Assembly: GCF_900107405.1 (NCBI RefSeq)
Contig: NZ_FNPV01000010.1
Coordinates: forward strand, 1 to 64,000
Direction: 5' to 3'
Length of the DNA: 64,000 nt
From: Tindallia californiensis
Lineage (GTDB): Bacteria; Bacillota; Clostridia; Peptostreptococcales; Tindalliaceae
Shown here: piece by piece, positions 8,427 through 17,638 of the stretch
How the letters are laid out: every line of letters starts with the position of its first letter
Numbering within the stretch: position 1 is the first letter of the stretch
Notes under the pieces: model-generated
What the model saw: the letters and a program-made list of their open reading frames with translations, nothing else
What the model was told of the DNA's origin: nothing
The model's database searches: none
Position numbers and translations under genes: made by a program

Positions 8427-9744
8427 TGAATATCTTAAACTTGCCATCCCTTTTACGGTGTCAACGATTACACAACCGTTGCTAGGAGCAGTGGATACTG
8501 CCGTAATAGGAAGATTGGGAGATCCCGCCTATATTGGTGGTGTAGCGGTAGGGACGGTTATTTTCAGTACAATGTACTGGTTGTTTGGATTCCTGAGAGT
8601 AAGCACATCCGGCTACTCCGCTCAAGCATTGGGGACTAAAAAAGAAGAGGATGGGTTGTTTGCACTGTATAGACCGAGCTTGATTGCTATGGTGATCAGC
8701 TTGCTATTTATACTATTCCAAGTGCCGATTTTCCAAGGGGCTATGAAGATTATTCGACCCGAAGCAGATGTATATCGTCAGGCATACGCATATTTTCATA
8801 TATTAATCTGGGGCGCTCCTTTTGTTTTGCTGAATTATGTGAATTTGGGATGGCTCATGGGCAGAAAAAAAGTAAAGGCTTCCATGTTTTTACAGATATT
8901 TTCCAACGGTCTAAATATTGTGCTGGACGTAGTGTTTGTTTTATATTTCAAAATGGGCGTTGAAGGAGTAGCGTATGCCACCTTAATCGCACAAATCACA
9001 GCCTTTATTATTGGATTTTATCTTATTCGTATACATATTGATCTGGTTGCCATAAAAAAGCACACGGACCGGTTGTTCGATAAAGTGGCGTTTAGAAAAA
9101 TCATTGGGGTGAATTCGGATTTGATGGTAAGAACCATATGCCTGCTGATTGTTACCAATATGTTTGTTGCCAAGGGTGCTTCTTTAGGGACAGAAATGTT
9201 GGCAGCCAATGCGGTTTTATTTCAAATGAAATATATAATGGCTTATTTTTTTGATGGATTTGCCAATGCTTCCAGTGTATATATTGGTACAGCCGTGGGC
9301 GAGAATAATGTAAAATTGTACGAAGAAGTTTTGAGGATTTCCACTAAAAGCACTTTTGTGTTAGCGAGTGCGATGTCTCTGTTGGTGTTTTTTCTTCGAA
9401 GTCAGATGATCACCACGTTCACAGTGATAGAAAGCGTTATTAATTTGAGCATGGAGTATTCTGTATGGCTGGCAGCCTATCCCTTTGTTGCAGGAATCGG
9501 CTTAGTCTACTATGGCATTTTTACTGGTGCTACTTACACAGCTCCTGTTAGAAAATCGATGATTCTATCGCTAATTCCATTTCTCATACCATATTTTATC
9601 GTGATTCCCATTTGGGGCAACCATGGTTTGTGGCTTTCCTATGTGTTATTTAGTTTAGGAAGAAGCCTATTTTTGGTACTCTTTACCATCAACTTCAAGA
9701 AGGCGGTTTTTGTGCTTGAGTCCAGACAAATGATGGCTACTTAG
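8416..9744 (+). CDS. MATE family efflux transporter (DinF-like)
   Basis: About 442 residues with 12 hydrophobic segments. The N-terminal 'QPLLGAVDTAVIGRLGDPAY' and 'FGFLRVSTSGYSAQALG' blocks are characteristic of the DinF branch of multidrug and toxic compound exporters. Such proteins export organic compounds using a Na+ or H+ gradient. The start is uncertain: ATG 8416 gives the usual short N-terminus, while ATG 8395 is also possible; both overlap nikE. A DinF-type exporter directly coupled to a metal/peptide importer suggests they handle the same ligand in opposite directions, an inference from position only. Confidence 0.87.
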   Translation: MKYSEYLKLAIPFTVSTITQPLLGAVDTAVIGRLGDPAYIGGVAVGTVIFSTMYWLFGFLRVSTSGYSAQALGTKKEEDGLFALYRPSLIAMVISLLFILFQVPIFQGAMKIIRPEADVYRQAYAYFHILIWGAPFVLLNYVNLGWLMGRKKVKASMFLQIFSNGLNIVLDVVFVLYFKMGVEGVAYATLIAQITAFIIGFYLIRIHIDLVAIKKHTDRLFDKVAFRKIIGVNSDLMVRTICLLIVTNMFVAKGASLGTEMLAANAVLFQMKYIMAYFFDGFANASSVYIGTAVGENNVKLYEEVLRISTKSTFVLASAMSLLVFFLRSQMITTFTVIESVINLSMEYSVWLAAYPFVAGIGLVYYGIFTGATYTAPVRKSMILSLIPFLIPYFIVIPIWGNHGLWLSYVLFSLGRSLFLVLFTINFKKAVFVLESRQMMAT

Positions 9745-9789
9745 GGCGTAGCATCTGTTGCTTAAGACAAGTATAGGCAGGGAGGTAAC

Positions 9790-11394
9790 ATGAAAAGATC
9801 CATACGAACAAAAATAATTGCAGCCATATGCATTACGTTTTTAATACTTCTCTCCTTGTTTATTTACGTCATAGAAGGTCAGGTAAAAGAAAGGGTTAAT
9901 CTGCTAAATAGAAACTTAACAAACCAATTGATTGATGCCAGAGGCAATCAGATTTCTAATTGGCTGGAGCAGAGAAAAATCGAACTGGAAATGATGGCAT
10001 CTTTTATTCTGAAATATGACATGAGCAAAGAGGATGCCAAAGACTTTATTGAAATGATGTATGAACAAAAAAGCGACACTTATGTAGATATGGGGATCGT
10101 GGAATTTGGAGGGTACAAAAGAAGCATTCATGGAAAAGAAACCGCCATTAAACATAAAAAATACTACAAGGATGCCCTGAAGGAAAATGCGAGCTTTAAA
10201 ATAAGCGAACCACAAGAAGTGAACGGGGACAAAATGGTGGCAATGCTTTATAAAGTGGGAGGCGTTAATAGGGAAATTGAGTTTATTTATGCAGAGGTTC
10301 CATTGGAAGGGTTAATGAGGATTGCCTCTAGAATAAATGTCTATGACGGATCGGGCGAGATCCTAATCAAAAATAAAAGCATCGATTCGAGGGAGAATCT
10401 CTATCCCACCAGTTTGGACAACAACCCACTTATTTTTGAAACAGATATCAAGGCTGCTAGGGGCTGGTCTCTCAATTATTATATTTCTGCGGAAAGAATC
10501 AATGCTATCAATAGAGAGCTTCGCAAATACATCGTTTTTTTTCAAATGATATTACTAGCCAGTGTTATTGTGCTGCTTATGATCAGTTTTGAGTCAGTTG
10601 TGAAGCCCATCGATAAACTCAAAGAAATGATGGGGAAAGTGGAGAAAGGAGATTTATCGGTAAGGCTTCAAAGCCATCGAAAAGATGAGATCGGTAGTCT
10701 GATCACCAGTTTCAATAATATGACACAAAACCTTGAAGAATTTAGATGTCAAGAAAGAGAAATGAAACTTAAAATCATGCAAGAACAAGTTAAGCCACAC
10801 TTTCTTTACAATACCCTGGATACGATAAAGTGGGTAGCTACCGAAGAAAATACAGAAGAAGTGCTTAGTTTGATTGATGCGTTAGGAACCTATTTTCGCA
10901 TTGGACTAAGCAGCGGAAAAACCTTTATTAGCCTTGATGAGGAACTGGAACATATTGATAGCTATCTCAGAATACTGAAAGCACGGTACGAGGATCGGTT
11001 AGTGTATAGCATACACTACGATGATAATCTACTGGATGTCATGGTAATGAGAGTTCTATTACAACCCATTGTAGAAAATGCCGTCATTCATGGAATCAAT
11101 CAAATGACGGAGGATGGCAAAATTACTATCTATATTGCTTCGAAGGAGAATGAGGTTGTGATAAAAATAATGAATAATGCAGTATTTCAGGCAGATCTCA
11201 TGGAAGGGATCAATAATGCCTTAATGGCGGATGAAAAAACAGATATGCTTAAAGGCTATGGTCTGTATAGCGTCAATCATCGGATAAAGCTTGAGCATGG
11301 AGAGCAATATGGCTTAGAACTTCAGTCTAAGGGGGGATGGACCATAGCCGTTATTCGAATACCCATAATAAGAGGAGAGAAGGATAATGTTTAA
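9790..11394 (+). CDS. Sensor histidine kinase, YesM/LytS type
   Basis: 534 residues. Two membrane segments (about residues 9-27 and 248-268) enclose an extracellular sensor region. A HAMP domain follows ('SVVKPIDKLKEMMGKVEKGD'), then the His_kinase block 'MQEQVKPHFLYNTLDTIKWV' with the phospho-acceptor His337, and a HATPase domain with 'LLQPIVENAVIHGI' and 'GYGLYSVNHRI'. It should sense an external signal and phosphorylate the adjacent response regulator. The start follows GGGAGG, and its 3' end overlaps the regulator by 8 bases. Position after the transporter genes suggests that the transported compound is its signal. Confidence 0.9.
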   Translation: MKRSIRTKIIAAICITFLILLSLFIYVIEGQVKERVNLLNRNLTNQLIDARGNQISNWLEQRKIELEMMASFILKYDMSKEDAKDFIEMMYEQKSDTYVDMGIVEFGGYKRSIHGKETAIKHKKYYKDALKENASFKISEPQEVNGDKMVAMLYKVGGVNREIEFIYAEVPLEGLMRIASRINVYDGSGEILIKNKSIDSRENLYPTSLDNNPLIFETDIKAARGWSLNYYISAERINAINRELRKYIVFFQMILLASVIVLLMISFESVVKPIDKLKEMMGKVEKGDLSVRLQSHRKDEIGSLITSFNNMTQNLEEFRCQEREMKLKIMQEQVKPHFLYNTLDTIKWVATEENTEEVLSLIDALGTYFRIGLSSGKTFISLDEELEHIDSYLRILKARYEDRLVYSIHYDDNLLDVMVMRVLLQPIVENAVIHGINQMTEDGKITIYIASKENEVVIKIMNNAVFQADLMEGINNALMADEKTDMLKGYGLYSVNHRIKLEHGEQYGLELQSKGGWTIAVIRIPIIRGEKDNV

Positions 11395-12145
11395 GGTTCT
11401 TATAGCGGATGATGAACCCAAAATAAGAAAAGGCTTAAAGAGGTGGATCGAAGAAAGCTCCTATTCGTTTCAAGTGGTGGCTGAAGCCAGGAATGGTAAA
11501 GAAGCTTTGGAATGCACACTGGCTACATCACCAGAAGTAATCTTTGTAGACATCAATATGCCAGTTATGAATGGCCTCGATTATATTAGCCAGGTGAAAA
11601 AAGCTTGTCCTGGTAGTCTGATTGTGATTATTAGTGGACATGATGAATTCAAGTATGCACACAAAGCAATAAAATATAAGGTGTTGGATTACTTGCTAAA
11701 GCCTGTTTCGAAAAATGAATTCAACCTTCTCTTAAAAAATGCAATGGAAATATTGGATGAGAAAGTTGCAGAACTTGAAAGAGAGGATAAAGTAGATGAA
11801 ATCCTAAAATATTCCTATTTGGTAAAATCGGTAAAAGAGTATATAGACCAGCATTTTACGGACCCTCAACTTAACTTAGTTCAAACGGCTCAAGTATTTG
11901 ACGTGAGCAGTTCTCATTTGAGTAAAAGGATGAAAAATGAGCTAGGAAAGACCTTTGTGGAGTATCTAACGGAAAAACGACTAAACAAAGCCAAAGAAAT
12001 CCTGACAAACCAATACGACAGAGTGACTATCTTTAATGTATCTAAAAGAGTAGGATACACATCACAGCATTACTTTAGCAGAGTGTTTAAAAAGACTTAT
12101 GGAGTATCTCCTATGGACTATAGAAGAAACAAACAATACCATTGA
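11387..12145 (+). CDS. Response regulator with AraC-type HTH (YesN-like)
   Basis: 252 residues: a receiver domain with 'IADDEPKIRKGLKRW', phospho-acceptor Asp55 in 'VIFVDINMP' and the 'VLDYLLKPV' end, then an AraC-type double helix-turn-helix at about residues 145-250 ('FDVSSSHLSKRMKNELGKTF', 'VGYTSQHYFSRVFKKTYG'). It should be phosphorylated by the preceding kinase and activate transcription, plausibly of this operon from the region before 3354. It overlaps the kinase by 8 bases, and a terminator follows at 12206. Confidence 0.92.
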   Translation: MFKVLIADDEPKIRKGLKRWIEESSYSFQVVAEARNGKEALECTLATSPEVIFVDINMPVMNGLDYISQVKKACPGSLIVIISGHDEFKYAHKAIKYKVLDYLLKPVSKNEFNLLLKNAMEILDEKVAELEREDKVDEILKYSYLVKSVKEYIDQHFTDPQLNLVQTAQVFDVSSSHLSKRMKNELGKTFVEYLTEKRLNKAKEILTNQYDRVTIFNVSKRVGYTSQHYFSRVFKKTYGVSPMDYRRNKQYH

Positions 12146-12197
12146 ACAGGAAGCGTAGCGGGGATAGCCATAGCGATCATCAACAATGACCGCCAGA

Positions 12198-12228
12198 GGA
12201 CAAGGGGACGTTTCTCGCGTCCTTTTTT
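12198..12228 (+). terminator. Terminator built from a GGACAAGGGGACG repeat
   Basis: GGACG (12206-12210) pairs with CGTCC (12218-12222), followed by six T (12223-12228), 60 bases after the response regulator. The stem belongs to the 'GGACAAGGGGACGTTTCT' repeat family also seen at 14394, 15778, 38131, 38981 and 43443. It therefore looks like a repeat that now ends the operon. Confidence 0.7.
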
Positions 12229-12339
12229 CTGCGTCTAAAAATAGATTTTAGGATGGATTTGAAGATGAAACAATTTGCTTTTCATTCCGTATAACATTTA
12301 AAAGACATGGATCAATACAGATGAAGGCACTCTTGAATT

Positions 12340-12374
12340 ATTATACTTGAAATTATAATAATATAAAGTATAAT
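12340..12374. promoter_or_regulatory. Inverted repeat upstream of the DUF234 ATPase gene
   Basis: ATTATACTT (12340-12348) and AAGTATAAT (12366-12374) are perfect reverse complements 17 bases apart, in a very AT-rich segment ending 23 bases before the ATG. The arms contain TATAAT-like boxes. This may be an operator or simply overlapping promoter boxes. Confidence 0.4.
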
Positions 12375-12397
12375 ATATTTGAGGAGATGATGATCAA

Positions 12398-13786
12398 ATG
12401 AAGCATTTTATTGATCGGGAAGAAGAATGGAAGTTTTTGGAAGATGAGTACCGCCGAGAAGGTTCTTCACTGGTAGTCCTTTATGGAAGAAGAAGAGTGG
12501 GTAAGACTGAATTGGCAACAGAATTTATCAAGCAAAAAAACGCACTGTATTTCCTGGCGACAGAAGAGCGTGAATTGCAGAACCGAAACGCCTTTCAACA
12601 TGCTGTTGCAGAGTTTTGTGATCATGAACTGTTAAAAAACTCAAGAGTTGATAACTGGGAAATACTGTTTAAAACACTGCTGGCAGAAGCGAAGAGCGAA
12701 AAACTGATTGTGGTAATCGACGAGTTTCAGTATCTGGGAAAGTCAAATCCATCTTTCCCATCTATTTTACAAAAAATCTGGGACACAAGCCTGAAAGATG
12801 CAAACATGATGCTGATTCTTTGCGGTTCCCTCATATCCATGATGGAAAGTCAGGCACTGAGCTATGATAGTCCTTTATATGGAAGAAGAACCGGTCAGAT
12901 TCGATTAAAACAAATCCCTTTCTCCAAATATCATGAATTTTTTCCTGAAAAAAAAAGAAGAGAGCTCATAGAGTATTATGCTGTTACAGGTGGTGTCCCC
13001 AAGTATATCGAGCTCTTTTATGCTGAGAAGGACATCTATTCAGCCATCGATAAAAATGTTTTATCCAGACAAAGCTTTCTATATGATGAACCCAATTTTT
13101 TGCTACAGCATGAAGTGTCGGAAGTAGGCAGTTACTTCTCTGTCATCAAAACCATTGCAGCAGGGCATCATAAGCTGTCTAAAATAGCTGGAAATTTGGA
13201 ACTGAAACAGACCGGTCTGACAAAATATCTAAAAACACTGATGGATCTTGATATTGTTGAAAGAGAAGTACCGGTCACGGAAGAAAATCCTGAACGAAGC
13301 AAAAAAGGTCTCTACCGACTTAAAGATAATTTTCTGTTATTTTGGTTCAAATTTATTTACCCCAATTTACGATATATTGAATCAGGGCAGAAAGAACTTG
13401 TAATGAAAAAAATAAGAACGAACTTGGTGGACGGACATATTAGTTATATATATGAATCCATTTGTGCAGAAAAAATGTGGCAGCTGAGCGCAGAAAAAAA
13501 GTGGAAATTCACGTTTGATAAAGTCGGACGATGGTGGAACAACGATACGGAAATAGACATTGTTGCCTATGATCGTGAAGGAGCAGATATTATTTTTGGT
13601 GAGTGCAAATACTGGAGCAACAAGGTTGGCATAAATGTACTGGAAGAACTTGAAAATAAAGCGAAAGCCGTTGAATGGAAAAAGGATAAGCGGAAGGAAT
13701 ACTATATCCTGTTCGGAGTCAATGGCTTTACCGATGATCTTTTGAAAGAGGCAGAAAATAGGGATGATGTGGTGCTCTCAAATTGA
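12398..13786 (+). CDS. AAA ATPase with C-terminal DUF234 (nuclease-like) domain
   Basis: 462 residues. The N-terminal ATPase domain (archaeal ATPase_2 type) has 'MKHFIDREEEWKFLE', Walker A 'LYGRRRVGKTEL' (about 29-40) and Walker B 'LIVVIDEFQYL'. A winged-helix-like middle region ('GLTKYLKTLMDLDIVERE') leads to the DUF234 end with 'TEIDIVAYD' and 'IIFGECKYW', a D...ExK pattern like PD-(D/E)XK nucleases. Proteins of this type are widespread in archaea and anaerobic bacteria; their role is not established. It is a single-gene unit with a strong GAGGAGATGATG leader. Confidence 0.85.
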   Translation: MKHFIDREEEWKFLEDEYRREGSSLVVLYGRRRVGKTELATEFIKQKNALYFLATEERELQNRNAFQHAVAEFCDHELLKNSRVDNWEILFKTLLAEAKSEKLIVVIDEFQYLGKSNPSFPSILQKIWDTSLKDANMMLILCGSLISMMESQALSYDSPLYGRRTGQIRLKQIPFSKYHEFFPEKKRRELIEYYAVTGGVPKYIELFYAEKDIYSAIDKNVLSRQSFLYDEPNFLLQHEVSEVGSYFSVIKTIAAGHHKLSKIAGNLELKQTGLTKYLKTLMDLDIVEREVPVTEENPERSKKGLYRLKDNFLLFWFKFIYPNLRYIESGQKELVMKKIRTNLVDGHISYIYESICAEKMWQLSAEKKWKFTFDKVGRWWNNDTEIDIVAYDREGADIIFGECKYWSNKVGINVLEELENKAKAVEWKKDKRKEYYILFGVNGFTDDLLKEAENRDDVVLSN

Positions 13787-13915
13787 GGGTTTTAAGTAGG
13801 ACGCGCACCGGTTGTGGTGGCAATCTTTCGGATTTCGGCCGAACCTCTCCTTTTTGTGCATGAAATGAGAGGATTAGGGAAGAAACTATCCATTACCATG
13901 AAAGGAGATGTGGAG

Positions 13916-14392
13916 ATGAACTACAAAATTGAAAAGAAAGAAGCATTTCGGATTGTGGGGGTCAAAAAGCATTTTGACTGCAATATCGAAGAAAATTTCA
14001 GTGAAATACCCCAGTTTTGGACAGAAGTCATTCAAAATGGCATGATGATGGAAATTGGAAAAATGTCTGACCAAGACCCTTACGGGATTTTAGGGGCGAG
14101 TGCAGGCATGAACGGAAAGGATTTCGATTATTATATTGCAGCTGCAACCGGCAGCCCAACTCCCCAAAACATGACGGAATACGAAGTGCCACAAGCAACC
14201 TGGGCAATATTCCAATGCATAGGACCGATGCCGAAGGCGATCCAGGAGCTTCAAAAGCGTATCATCACTGAGTGGCTGCCCACATCTGGGTATGAATACG
14301 CAGATGCTCCGGATATAGAAGTGTATCCGGCGGGAGATGTCACTGCACAGGATTATCAATGCGAAGTTTGGTTGCCGGTTAAGAAAAAATAG
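13916..14392 (+). CDS. GyrI-like effector-binding protein, probable remnant of an AraC regulator
   Basis: 158 residues from ATG 13916, behind AAAGGAG. 'MNYKIEKKEAFRIVGVKKHF', 'IPQFWTEVI', 'YGILGAS' and 'DIEVYP...CEVWLPV' match the GyrI-like small-molecule-binding domain, which in AraC-family activators follows the DNA-binding domain. The frame stays open upstream to 13814 and reads 'LSITMKGDVE', resembling the linker that joins the two domains in full-length regulators. No HTH remains. It may act as a stand-alone ligand binder or be a leftover. Confidence 0.8.
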   Translation: MNYKIEKKEAFRIVGVKKHFDCNIEENFSEIPQFWTEVIQNGMMMEIGKMSDQDPYGILGASAGMNGKDFDYYIAAATGSPTPQNMTEYEVPQATWAIFQCIGPMPKAIQELQKRIITEWLPTSGYEYADAPDIEVYPAGDVTAQDYQCEVWLPVKKK

Positions 14393-14393
14393 C

Positions 14394-14420
14394 AGGACAA
14401 GAGAAACGTCCCCTTGTCCT
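14394..14420. repeat. GGACAAG-type repeat hairpin (inverted orientation)
   Basis: AGGACAAG (14394-14401) pairs perfectly with CTTGTCCT (14413-14420), enclosing 'agaaacgtccc'. It begins one base after the GyrI-like stop and is the reverse-strand form of the repeat at 12198 and 15778. It may act as a weak terminator, but no T-run follows. Confidence 0.65.
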
Positions 14421-14453
14421 GACGAAACTGACACAAGGAAGGGGATTGGGATC

Positions 14454-14843
14454 ATGGAAAAGGAAGCATTATTGACGGTGGTATCCAACGAGATTGAAGC
14501 AGGAATGGTTGAATCACTGCTGGCGCCGGAAAACATACCTGTTCTCCGAAAACAACGGGGAGCGGGGCAGTACATGGAAATCTATATGGGAATGTCAATG
14601 GAAGGCGTCGAACTCTATGTACCGGTGGAATCCCTGGAAAAAGCCAGAGAACTGATTCGTGTCCAGGAAACGGGAGAACCGCTGGAAGAACCCCAATCAG
14701 ATGAAGAACTGGTTCAGGCCGAAGAGGATCAAGAGAAAAAGCGCAGAAGGAGAAGCTGGATTATTCTGCTGCTGGTTTTTCCGGGAATCCTGTGGTTATT
14801 GATTCATCACCTGGGGAACTTATTGCGTATATTGTTTCAATAA
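14454..14843 (+). CDS. DUF2007-like protein with C-terminal membrane anchor
   Basis: 129 residues. The N-terminal ~75 residues ('LLTVVSNEIEAGMVESLLAPENIPVL', 'MEGVELYVPVESLEKARELI') match the DUF2007 'putative signal transducing protein' domain, a small ferredoxin-like fold of unknown role. An acidic stretch and a KKRRRR patch precede one membrane helix at about residues 104-122. The domain should face the cytosol. The start follows AAGGAAGGGG. Confidence 0.8.
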   Translation: MEKEALLTVVSNEIEAGMVESLLAPENIPVLRKQRGAGQYMEIYMGMSMEGVELYVPVESLEKARELIRVQETGEPLEEPQSDEELVQAEEDQEKKRRRRSWIILLLVFPGILWLLIHHLGNLLRILFQ

Positions 14844-14863
14844 AACAATAGGACATTTTGTGT

Positions 14864-15757
14864 TTATATCCTGAGAAAGTCTTTCCAGGCAGGAACATCC
14901 CGCAGTCCCTGGGCATAACCTAATTGGCAGCTCTTTTTTAATTTGTGATAGTCTTTTTCCATATTGGATACCGGCATAACATCCGGGTACACCAAAAAGG
15001 CTTTGCCTTCCAGCTCCAGTTCCTGAAGCTCCTCCAGTGTCCGGTTGTACTGAAGATGTCGTTGGAGCATGGCTTCAGCCACCTGCGGGTATTTGCGGTA
15101 AAAAGTTTTCACAAATCCTTTGTATTTCACCGGGGCTTTTCGGTAGCCTTTAGGCCGGGTCAGGATGACAAAAAACCGCTCATAACCGTCCTGCTTGGCA
15201 ATATCCAGAGCGATGCCGCCGTTGATACCGCCATCAACATATTCAGAGCCATTCACTACGGCAGGAGGCATAACGATGGGCATGGAAGAGGAAGCTCGCA
15301 CAATCCGCATTAGATCCAGCGGAGCTTGAATGTCCTTCCTGGAAAAATACTTCATTTGGCCGGTTTCCATATGGAAAGCACCGATGCGCAAACTGGCAGG
15401 ATTGCTGGAAAACGCTTCAAAGTCAAAAGGAAGGGTTCCCGTTGAATGAGGCGTCTCTTCGTAGATGTATTTTGCCCGAAAATAGCCTTCTCCCGATAAA
15501 AATGACTTCCATCCGCCAAAAAGAGGATCCTTGACAATGTCTACAAAAGATCGTTTGGCCCGGTCCGTGTCCCGGGACAGGTAATTGACGCTGCAGCTGG
15601 CGCCGGCGGAAATGCCGGCCACATAATCAAAATACAGCTGATGTTCAAGCAAATGGGATAAAAGTCCGGCAGAATAGCTGGCTCGCATTCCACCGCCTTC
15701 AAAAATGAGGGCGGTGTTTTTGATATTATTTTTAAGAAGATTATTCTGATTGGGCAT
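14864..15757 (-). CDS. Patatin-like phospholipase
   Basis: 297 residues of the bacterial patatin family. The oxyanion-hole motif 'GGGMR' (21-25), the nucleophile elbow 'GISAG' with Ser50 and the catalytic Asp175 in 'YVDGGI' form the Ser-Asp dyad expected of a lipid acyl hydrolase. No signal peptide or membrane helix is visible, so it is probably cytosolic. It lies downstream of the M23 peptidase on the same strand with a 46-base gap holding a repeat hairpin. Physiological lipid substrate unknown. Confidence 0.9.
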   Translation of the reverse strand: MPNQNNLLKNNIKNTALIFEGGGMRASYSAGLLSHLLEHQLYFDYVAGISAGASCSVNYLSRDTDRAKRSFVDIVKDPLFGGWKSFLSGEGYFRAKYIYEETPHSTGTLPFDFEAFSSNPASLRIGAFHMETGQMKYFSRKDIQAPLDLMRIVRASSSMPIVMPPAVVNGSEYVDGGINGGIALDIAKQDGYERFFVILTRPKGYRKAPVKYKGFVKTFYRKYPQVAEAMLQRHLQYNRTLEELQELELEGKAFLVYPDVMPVSNMEKDYHKLKKSCQLGYAQGLRDVPAWKDFLRI

Positions 15758-15777
15758 GGGATCTACTCCTTATTAGC

Positions 15778-15803
15778 GGGACAAGGGGACGTTTCTCCTG
15801 TCC
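15778..15803. repeat. GGGACAAGGGGACGTTTCT repeat hairpin
   Basis: Copy of the GGACAAGGGGACG family between the patatin and M23 genes. GGACA (15779-15783) pairs with TGTCC (15799-15803). Confidence 0.65.
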
Positions 15804-17429
15804 TTACTCCTGTGGTGACAGATAAAGGGCGGCATTCTGGTAGGTGATAGGCTCACCAACTAAAAAATGCCCCGGTTCCAGATTGTGCCGGTAATGCGAC
15901 ATGGTAAAATGAAGGTGCGGGCCGGTGGAAAAACCAGTGGTCCCGACAGTCCCGATAATCTCGCCCCGTTCGACCACTTTGTTTTCAACAGTCTTGAGCT
16001 CATCCAGATGAAAATAAACACTAAATAGCCCTTGGCCGTGGTCAATGACCACGGTTTTTCCCTGTGTTATTAAATCCATGGCCAGCACCACTCTCCCTCG
16101 GTTCGTGGCTGCCACTGGAGTGCCTGTGGGCGCAGCGATGTCCAAACCTGAATGACGATAGGAGGTGGGGGCATTGTTCACATATCGGGTTTCGCCAAAC
16201 TCTGTGGTAAGTCTTCCCTTAACGGGAATGATAAAGGATTTTGAATAATAACGCTCCGGATTGCTGCGATCCCGGGAAGGGGTAAAATACTTGGCTGTCA
16301 TGGCTGCCGCTTCTTCATTCCGGGTAGCAGCGGCAACTCCGGCATCAATGGTCAGGTACTGGATATGAAAATACCGGGGATGCAGGGTTAAGGTAGTTTC
16401 TTGCAAAGGTTCACCTTCCAAACCATAGGACAGCACGTATTCTCCGGGGCTGGTTCCGTAGTGAGTGGGGATATAGGCTGCAACTCCGTCTTCCAGAGGA
16501 TAGAAGTGCACCTGATCTGTCAGTGAGTGTTGAAAAACCGGATTAGCACCATCCGGAAGATGGCGGGCGTGAAACACCAGCATTTCTCCTTGTAGTGCAT
16601 GGGGACCAGGCACTTGGAAGTCTGGGGGCAAATTCATTTCCAGAGAAAAGGCAGAGGTGATGGAGCCACGGTAGGGCTGTTCTTCATCTGTCCAGGAAAA
16701 CTCCAGTTGGTAGTCGTGACGTCCGTTGTAAGGAAAGACTGGCAGGGTTGAGCTTTCCAAAGGATCATTGTAACGCATATCACCGGAAGGATCGGTTACT
16801 TGTAACCATATCTCATCAGGAGGGGGATCAAGGTTCAACCTCAGGATGTAATTGGAACTATCCACTGGAAGAACAGAATCATGGGAAATATCCCTGAATT
16901 GAGAAGACTTTGTCCAGCTACCGTCTAGGCGCTGGAACTCCCACGAGTCATGAGTTGCAGGAGGATGAAAAATTTCGTCTGGTCCCTGAATCTGAATCGC
17001 TGGCGGCGTTGCATGATCATATAATGCTTCGAAAGCTGGATGGATATAGAAAAAAACAGGATGGCGGGAAAGAGAAGGCTGTCGGCTTGAGCGCTGGACA
17101 AACAGACCCTGATCCATGGATGCAGTGATTTCATACTGGCGATTGGGAAGCCAGCGGGTATGCAGTGTCATTGTAAAGGAAGCAAAAGAATTAGACGATT
17201 CTCCATCAGGGGTTTCTGGTGAAGGTTCTCCCGAAAGCCCCTGCAATAATGCTGTTGCATCATCATGATCCAAAGAATGGTAACTGGTTGTTCCGGATTC
17301 CTGGTGGACTACCGTCATTCCTGAGACCAAACTTGCCGGAACAGGAAAAACGAATGAAGCCAAAAGAATCATCATGATGATTAAGAAAAGAGTGATCCAA
17401 CGATAACGAACAGCGAGAGTATGCTTCAT
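15804..17429 (-). CDS. Membrane-anchored M23 metallopeptidase
   Basis: 541 residues from ATG 17427-17429, chosen over an upstream ATG because GAGGAG precedes it at good spacing. One N-terminal membrane segment (about 12-34) is followed by a long extracytoplasmic region with Ig-like beta-rich sequence. The C-terminal M23 (LytM) domain has 'YRHSGLDIAAPTGTPV', 'TVVIDHGQGLFSVYFH' and 'GPHLHF', giving the H-x3-D and HxH zinc ligands. Such enzymes cut peptidoglycan cross-bridges outside the membrane. The large N-terminal region is unusual and may position the peptidase at the wall. Confidence 0.88.
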   Translation of the reverse strand: MKHTLAVRYRWITLFLIIMMILLASFVFPVPASLVSGMTVVHQESGTTSYHSLDHDDATALLQGLSGEPSPETPDGESSNSFASFTMTLHTRWLPNRQYEITASMDQGLFVQRSSRQPSLSRHPVFFYIHPAFEALYDHATPPAIQIQGPDEIFHPPATHDSWEFQRLDGSWTKSSQFRDISHDSVLPVDSSNYILRLNLDPPPDEIWLQVTDPSGDMRYNDPLESSTLPVFPYNGRHDYQLEFSWTDEEQPYRGSITSAFSLEMNLPPDFQVPGPHALQGEMLVFHARHLPDGANPVFQHSLTDQVHFYPLEDGVAAYIPTHYGTSPGEYVLSYGLEGEPLQETTLTLHPRYFHIQYLTIDAGVAAATRNEEAAAMTAKYFTPSRDRSNPERYYSKSFIIPVKGRLTTEFGETRYVNNAPTSYRHSGLDIAAPTGTPVAATNRGRVVLAMDLITQGKTVVIDHGQGLFSVYFHLDELKTVENKVVERGEIIGTVGTTGFSTGPHLHFTMSHYRHNLEPGHFLVGEPITYQNAALYLSPQE

Positions 17430-17638
17430 TATTATTCTCCTCACATGACCCAACAATTCAACGCTTATAATTATAATGCTATTCTATCCGTAAAATACAT
17501 TCATGGCAAGAAAGTGAAGGACATTTTCGTATATCATAAAAGGGTGAATAGAATGAATAGTCGTAAGCCTGCTTAAATGATACAATGAAAAAAGTGCATG
17601 TTATACCAAACTACGCTGATGCGTAAGGAGATGAGCAG

